Origin: Primula veris
Taxonomy: Eukaryota; Streptophyta; Magnoliopsida; Ericales; Primulaceae
NCBI GenBank assembly: GCA_963682055.1
Contig: OY821749.1
Span: 6,064,336 to 6,128,335, forward strand
Direction: 5' to 3'
DNA length: 64,000 bases
Within the stretch, counting starts at the first letter, position 1, and every line of letters begins with the position of its first letter. Below the pieces are notes generated by a model. That model saw nothing but the letters and a program-made list of their open reading frames with translations, made no database searches and had not been told where the DNA came from. Both the position numbers and the translations under genes were made by a program. This document shows positions 57,968 to 64,000 of the stretch, piece after piece.

Positions 57968-58339
57968 AAGTCAGGCCTTGTTTGCTAGAAAAAGACGCTT
58001 CTTAACCAACATGGAGGTGATAGGGTCCAAATTTCCGGACAAAATTTGTGACTTTTTTCCTAATTTATTAGCTCCCTTTTTTTGGGATCGGTTTGATTGT
58101 CCCTTATGTTGGTTCTGGAGTGTAAAATAGAAGTTTCAATTTATTTATTTTTGCTCTTGTTGGCTTCATGTCGTGTATGATAAGAATGTAGTTGTTTTCC
58201 TGTGTATTCACCTCACAAGAATAAAGATTACAGCAATTTTTGTTATACCGTTACAGCTTTACCTTCTGTTTGGCACAAGGACAAAAAAAGTGAGGCAATT
58301 GTGGGATATGCTTAAAAAGATACCATTACATTGATAAAA

Positions 58340-58757
58340 GGGTTTATTATACTTTGATTACCTGAAGTATGATATTGTTTTCGTTAACTACCCTGAAGTA
58401 TAAACTTTTCTTTTTACTATCCTCAATTTTAGTCTCCGTTATTTTTTTTGTATAAAAAGACAATTCAAATGGACGGAAAAGTCAGCAGTGGATGGAAAAG
58501 TCAGCACGTGATCATTTTTTCCTTTAAATTTAAATATAAATAAGTAATCTGTTTGTAAAATATAAATAAGTAATCTGTTTGTAAAATAGTCACGTGCTGA
58601 CTTTTTCGTCCACTGCTGACTTTTCCGTCTATTTGAATTGTATTTTTGTATAAAAAAATAATGGAAACTAAACTTGAGGGTAGTAAAAGTAAAAAATTAT
58701 ATTTCAGGGTAAACGAAAATACCAACATAGTTCAGGATAGTCAAGTATAATAAATCC
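58340..58757. mobile_element. 418-bp MULE-type MITE
   Basis: Ends GGGTTTATTATACTT and (reverse complement) GGATTTATTATACTT are flanked by ATTGATAAAA (58330-58339 and 58758-58767). Inverted repeats run through most of the length, including GACGGAAAAGTCAGCAGTGG and its complement. A short unit (ATAAGTAATCTGTTTGTAAA) is doubled in the loop. The 9-10 bp duplication and long inverted repeats fit a Mutator-like MITE; different family from the one at 11377. Confidence 0.85.
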
Positions 58758-59031
58758 ATTGATAAAATTTATTTGGCATGTCTTCTTTGAAAATAAAGTT
58801 GTGCTTGTTTGGCAGTAACAAAAAAATCGTACCAAAGTGGGAAGCGGGGGAGCAGCAATTCCAATTTAATTGCTGCAACAGCAATAACAATCATCACCGT
58901 CCATTATTCATCGTCAGGAGCACGATATAATATTGTCTTAAATCGGCACTTAAAAGATCAGCTTTTTGTGCAATACTCAATTTAGGTAGGGGATTCACAA
59001 CTTCATTGGGATAGCTCTTAGCATTTAGAGT

Positions 59032-62000
59032 CTATATTTTCATTATATATTTTTCTAAAATTTTATCAACTCCATACAAAATGAATACCTTTAATATATG
59101 AGCACATAAGTATCCGCACATTTCAAATAAGCCACACGTACAAGATATTGTCATTGAACTTGGGTCAAAGAATATATTGTATGACTTGTCTACCACTTTT
59201 GTTACTCTTTCATGAGGGTGATCATTAGGGTCATATTTATCCAAACGAACAACGGTTTCAAACTGGAATGCTTTCTGAAACAAACTAAACATGTTCCGGG
59301 TGTAAGTTTCCGTAGCATGTTTCAAGATGGGGGAATACTTGTTGGCGAGATGAGGAAATTGAAATTCCTATCCGCTGTTCTAGTCGCTGTTATGCAGTTA
59401 GGTTCCAAGTACAGTTGCAACTGAGGTTGGAACCAATGATGGACAGAACTTGTAAAGTCTAGTTGCAGTTTTGCAGTAAGGTTCCAAGTGAGGTTGCAAC
59501 CACAGTTGGAACCAAGTGTATTAATGGACAGAACTGTGAAAAGTTAAATGTACTTGAAATGATTCACACGCACATTTAACAACGGAGTTCACCTAACTAG
59601 GCTACGTCTCCGGGGCACTTACCCAGATTATGATATTATAAAAAGCTTACAATATAGGATTCAAGTCTTAATGAAAAACTCTTAGACTCCCTCTAGTTTT
59701 TTCTGCCTATCTCTATATTGCTCCTACTCTATAACTATCACTTATAAATCAATGGCATCCCACCATTGTTTTCTTTTAAAAGCTCACGTGTATTCTCTCA
59801 AGAATGAGTTCTTTATAATGTAGAACACACACCTTTTTACAAGCTAAGTTATAAACTATTTATACAAGTAAAACAATCTTCTTGCTTCAAGATCTTTTAT
59901 GATTGCTTTGACTTGTTTGATTGGCTTCAATCTTTCTATGTATGAGCAAACTCTTCAGCGTGGATTGACTCCAATCATCATTGGTAATTCCTGTTTAATA
60001 ACAAGCTTGATAATATGAGTTAATCTTTTCCTTTAACTAAGAAACATATTAAGATGATATCTTTTAGAGATAATATATTTTTATATACATATGAAACACT
60101 TAACTCCATATTACATTCAATCTTAAACATATCATACTGAATTGATAAGGAACAAAAATTGACACAAGTGATAAAGATTTGCATAAGAATAGAGATATAG
60201 AATTATCTATGTAAAGGAAACATAACTAATCTCTTTATATCTTTTAGGAAATCTTTCCTTACCACTTTGATATTCTCAATATAAACGCATACTAAACCTG
60301 TGAAGATCATATGAGAATATATCCTGCATACTTTAAAACAAATAATTATTATTAAAGAACAGTAATGCAGAATTACAGAACTGGACAGAATTCTGCAGAA
60401 CAGCAGGTTGCAACTGTGGTTGCAACTGAGGTTGCAACCTCACTTGAAAACATAAAGTTGTCTCAATTCTTAACAATCAACTAGGATTATTTAGTTCAAA
60501 CCAATAGACAACCAATAGTTTATAGGCCAGAAATCTGGTCCTAACAGAAATGTTTGCCTAGAAAAACAATCACTTTTAGATTCATTATCCCTAACGCGTG
60601 CCATAAACAAATCGAACCCAATAAAGAAATTATTCAATAATAACCCTGATGCCAAGACCTTCTTCAATTTACCGTTAATACATTCGCTCAATTGTGTACT
60701 GCGTGCCCCGGCTGTAAACATATCTTTAAAGAAAGAAATACACCACTGGTGTTTTACATTATAAGTTTTTTAAATTCATTTATGATCCGTCACACCAAAT
60801 CTTTCTGCCATTTCCCTCCAGCTCACTTCAAAATTATCAATATCATCGATGTCATACATGGAACGACGAAATTCAATCATAAAAAGGTTAATATTTCCAT
60901 GCAAAACTTTCTGCATTTTCCTTAAGACATTTTGACAGATGTGCCAACTACAAAGTGCATGTTGTACATTAGGCATAATTTGACTTAAAGCATTTTTCAT
61001 TGCCGCATCTTGATCGGTAAATATTATTAAAGGTAGCTTTCCTCCATGACATTGAAGAAATATCTTAAACAACCATTCAAACTATATAATAGTCTCATTG
61101 TATAGCAAAGCGCCTCCAAAAACTACGATCTCCCTATGGTTATTAAATCCTGCAAAAATCCCCAACGATCTCGACTCCTTGTTCGTGCCAAAAGTGGTAT
61201 CAAAGGAAATCATATCACCGAAGACTTCATAGTCAGCTATCATCTTTGAATCAGCCCAGAAAAAATTAGTTATTTTCTGATCACTATCAAGTTGGGTGGA
61301 ATAAAAAAATGAAGGGTTTTGTTTGGATTGTTGTTCAAATATTCTAATATGTATGTCGCCTCACCCAGTTTCATTTTCTTTGATCTTAACATACGTATGT
61401 GTGTTTTCAAATCCTCTTGAGTACAACCCATGTTTTCAACACCACCAGCTTCTACTGCCATGTACCTATGTGTCATTGTCGGCCCAAAAACCCGCCCTTT
61501 TCGCAACATCAATCTGACGAGCCTGCATATCATTGATATTTCGATGTCCTCTAAGATGGTGAATGATTCTTTTTCCTTCTAGACTGTGATTATGATCTTC
61601 CACAAAGTTCCGCACAATGAACTTCCCTTTATCATTTAAGGAGATACTCATTAAAACATCACATTCACATTTTTTAACTGGACGAGGTTTGGAATTAACT
61701 CGCCGTGGATTCTTAAACTTATGACCCGCCCTTGTACATACATAACTCCTAGATGTTATCACATTTTTATCATTTTCTCTCCTGTTTGTGTTTTTAATAC
61801 GACCATCAAATCCGGTATTAAGTCCATATTTTTTCCAGAACTCAGCACTTTCCTCGAGTGTATCGAATTCCATCCCAATAAATGGTTTAAATAGAGAGTT
61901 AGGATAATCGTCCAAGTTTTCATTATCACAATGTTACCATCAAGCTCCCCAAAGTTTAAACCACAATCATCACTACTGTTCCCAATCATTGTGTTGCTAA

Positions 62001-62407
62001 AATTGTAAGCGATTAAACATCAAAATTAAACCGATTATAAAAAAGTCCATTATCATTTAATTTCGGTCACTATAAATTAAAATATTTTAACTAAAAATTA
62101 AGCATAAATCCATGAATGCTTATCAATTTACACCAAACAAGACTATATATATATATATATATATATATTTCCAAACACACACATATATATATATATATAA
62201 CCCTTGTATTGTATAAAACAAAAATAAAGAAGAAATTGTTCTTACAGAAATGATGGGGTTCCAATCAATTTTGGGAGGCTTGGAGTTATCACCCACTTCA
62301 ATGTTCCTCCGCCATTGACACTCCTCGATGTCTCTAACTCTTTGTAATTCGTCAATTTTCTTTAATTTATTTTTATTATCCCGCCAATTCCTTGAATTCG
62401 CGCCCAT
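59032..62407 (-). pseudogene. FAR1/FHY3-like MULE transposase, decayed and interrupted
   Basis: Pieces in order on the minus strand: a possible first exon 62407-62246 (MGANSRNWRDNKNK, GT donor); the FAR1 DNA-binding domain 61915-61466 (EFDTLEESAEFWKKYGLNTG, KKCECDVLM, FVEDHNHSLEG); a middle part (RMLRSKKMKLGEATYILEYL); the transposase core (GDMISFDTTFGTN, FTDQDAAMKNALSQIMPN, ALCSWHICQNVLRKM); then, beyond a solo LTR, the SWIM zinc finger CTCGLFEMCGYLCAH at 59325-59032. Frame changes lie near 61930, 61475 and 61315, and a TAG at 61084-61082. FAR1 proteins in plants derive from such transposases, but the terminal repeats here show it is still a transposon copy. Confidence 0.82.
59360..60546 (-). 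mobile_element. Solo LTR inserted in the MULE transposase
   Basis: 1187 bp, TGAAATTCC...CCTAACA, flanked by GAAAT (59355-59359, 60547-60551). Transposase text is continuous across the site. It holds a block AACGGAGTTCACC...GGCTACGTCTCCGGG that also occurs in the copia LTRs at 23.3 and 27.8 kb, so it is probably a copia-type LTR read on the minus strand. GGTTGCAACC motifs are repeated near both ends. No internal genes remain. Confidence 0.75.
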
Positions 62408-62659
62408 CCTTCGTCCTTTTAGTCTATCAATTCCTTAGCGAGAATTCTGGGGAAGCGATTTTGCCGTATCTTTCTTTATTTTTCTTCTCTGTCTATTTTT
62501 AATATGTTTATTAACTTTACACTTAAACTACAGCGTTTTAATAAAAGAAGATTCTATTTTATTATTAATATATTAGATTATAATAGACTGTGGTGATTGT
62601 TATTGCTGCTACATCAATTAAATTGGAATTGCTGCTCCCCCGCTTCCACCAAAGTGGCA

Positions 62660-63230
62660 CTTGTTGACCAGTGCGGAGATGTTGGGTCTGTGTTTCTTGA
62701 TTAAGTTTGCCAATTTCTTTTTCTCCCTTAATTTTGAACGCCTTTATTTTTATTTTTTGGTTCGTTTGGCCAAACATGGTTTTAGCCTGCGTTTACCAGT
62801 TTATGTTGAGCTCGATTTTGTATCATCAAAAGTGGAGTGAGTTGCCTTCAGAAGTTATTTATTTATCAAATTAATGTTTTTCAAGTTTAATTTGAGTAGG
62901 CTGGTATAACATTTATAATTTATAATTTGTATTCAGAAATATGAAACTTTAACTGCTTTTTGAAATGCTTTAGAATTAACATCAGCTTGACATTTGCGAT
63001 TTCTGTGTAAAGAATGCAACATGCTTTGAATTCTATTATACTTTCAGGCGTGAATAGGCAGCCATATTTCCAGATTATTAGTGCATCTTGATTTTTGAAA
63101 GGTAAGTTAATTGTGAACAGCGTATCAAGTACGTAGTGTATGATTTATTCCTTTTTAGAATAAATTAATAAAACATATACCTTTTAAACTAAATTAACAA
63201 AAACATAACAAAAAATTTTTAATTAACAAA
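62660..63230. other. AT-rich intergenic DNA
   Basis: No gene or element recognised. Confidence 0.4.
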
Positions 63231-63234
63231 ACAT

Positions 63235-63505
63235 ACCCAAAAGTTCATATCCTTATTCAAAAAATTCACACTTATTTCAAAAGTTGTATATTTTCATACC
63301 CTTATTCCAAAAGTTTATATACTTGTTTCAAAAATTTATACCATAATTTGTAAATTTTTATACCCTTATTCCAAATGTTCATACCCTTATTTCAAAAGTT
63401 TATACCCTAATTCGTAGAATTCACTCTTCTTTTCAAAACTCATACCAATTTACAGAATTTATATCCTTATTTACATAATTCATATCAATAATTAACAAAT
63501 TTAAC
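63235..63505. repeat. Diverged ~30-bp tandem repeat
   Basis: Imperfect units built on TTCATACCCTTATTTCAAAA and GTTTATACCCTAATT recur across 270 bp. Confidence 0.65.
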
Positions 63506-63659
63506 AAATTTAACATTTGTCCGTTCTCCGATCTCGAATTACCGCGTCGTCGTCGTGGGCCTCTCTTTTGACGACCGCATCTCCGTCGGCATCAAACTTG
63601 AGTTTTCGATCTCGCTCTACATTCTTGTCGCCCACTCCGACGGATGTCTTCGTTTTAAT

Positions 63660-63980
63660 GTTTACCGAATAGAGAGATCGGAGAGAGTGAGTGAAAAGAA
63701 TAGAAAGATCGAAAAGAGAGAAGGGGAGAAAGAGAGAAATCGGAAAGAGGAGAGAGAGATCAGAAAGAGAGCGGAAGGAGCAGAGATCGGAGAGAGTGAG
63801 AAAGAGAACGAAAGAAAGATTGGAGAGAGCGAGAAAACGGAAGAGAGAGAGATTAGAGAGAGAGAGAAGGAAAGAGATCGAAAAGAGAAAAGAAAAAGCA
63901 AAGATTGGAGAGAGTGAGGAGGAGGAGTGAGCGAGAAGGAGGAGGAGAGAGAGATCAGAGAGAGAGCGAGAAGAAGGAGC
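63660..63980 (+). repeat. Purine-rich GA tract
   Basis: About 300 bp almost free of pyrimidines on the plus strand (GAGAGAGATCGGAAAGAG-type). Open frames on both strands arise from the composition. Upstream (63540-63660) is a less AT-rich stretch that could be exonic, but no gene is recognisable. Confidence 0.85.
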
Positions 63981-64000
63981 ATATATAGATTGGAGACAGA

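Larger units (their letters stand above)
58840..62647 (-). mobile_element. Mutator-like (MULE) transposon with FAR1-type transposase
   Basis: Terminal inverted repeats of about 75 bp: GGAAGCGGGGGAGCAGCAAT at the left and its complement at the right. They are flanked by the perfect 9-bp duplication ACCAAAGTG (58831-58839, 62648-62656), which marks a genuine MULE insertion. The interior holds a FAR1/FHY3-related transposase on the minus strand, broken by frameshifts, a stop codon and a solo LTR. Total 3808 bp, of which about 1.19 kb is the later insertion plus one target copy. Confidence 0.9.

Noticed and set aside
58501..58728. Minus-strand 75-codon ORF
   Set aside because: Falls completely inside the palindromic MITE.
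63555..63982. Arg/Glu-rich ORFs on plus and Ser/Leu-rich ORF on minus strand
   Set aside because: Caused by the GA tract; no codon structure.

Overview
The window is nuclear DNA of a flowering plant, most likely a eudicot. The evidence is GT-AG introns, AT-rich intergenic DNA, plant-type eIF3c and OMA1 genes, and a dense load of plant transposons: Ty1/copia, Ty3/gypsy Tat, MULE, Stowaway-like MITE, Helitron, CACTA-like, SINE and TRIM-like. I could not assign a species. Host genes are few; about half of the sequence is transposon or tandem repeat.

Layout. 1-4.2 kb: 5' part of a minus-strand gene for an uncharacterised protein with a 28-residue repeat, polyproline and an Arg/Ser-rich end that runs off the window. 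4.2-19.4 kb: AT-rich intergenic DNA with a ~113-bp tandem array, a 2.4-kb foldback element built on complementary arms around a 21-bp satellite, MULE-type and Stowaway-like MITEs, a SINE with 16-bp target duplications, and a decayed UPL-type HECT ubiquitin ligase fragment. 18.5-21.0 kb: a cluster of small Helitron-like elements, two of them inside the first eIF3c intron. 20.3-32.0 kb: a plus-strand eIF3c gene whose second coding exon is split by a young 4.84-kb copia element in opposite orientation (target duplication AGATA, LTRs differing at 2 of 347 positions). Outside the insertion the reading frame is intact.

32-36 kb: a TRIM-like miniature LTR element and a 1.46-kb solo LTR. 36,019-53,677: a 17.66-kb Tat-lineage gypsy element (571-bp LTRs differing at 10 positions, target duplication ATTAC). 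Its gag-pol lies on the minus strand at 47.1-53.0 kb. Its other 10 kb holds two tandem-repeat blocks and, on the opposite (plus) strand, a block of extra genes: small coiled-coil ORFs, several with their own TATA box and AATAAA, and a multi-exon Transposase_28-like locus. This antisense block is the most unusual part of the window.

54.1-58.2 kb: an apparently intact three-exon OMA1-type mitochondrial M48 metallopeptidase gene behind a duplicated leader/promoter segment. 58.3-58.8 kb: a MULE-type MITE. 58,840-62,647: a decayed MULE with terminal inverted repeats, a perfect 9-bp target duplication and a FAR1/SWIM transposase, itself split by a 1.19-kb solo LTR. 62.7-64.0 kb: low-complexity DNA ending in a purine-rich tract.

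The neighbouring host genes show no functional link. The common theme is nested insertion: both coding frames hit by LTR elements (eIF3c and the MULE transposase) read straight across the insertion point once the insert and one target copy are disregarded.
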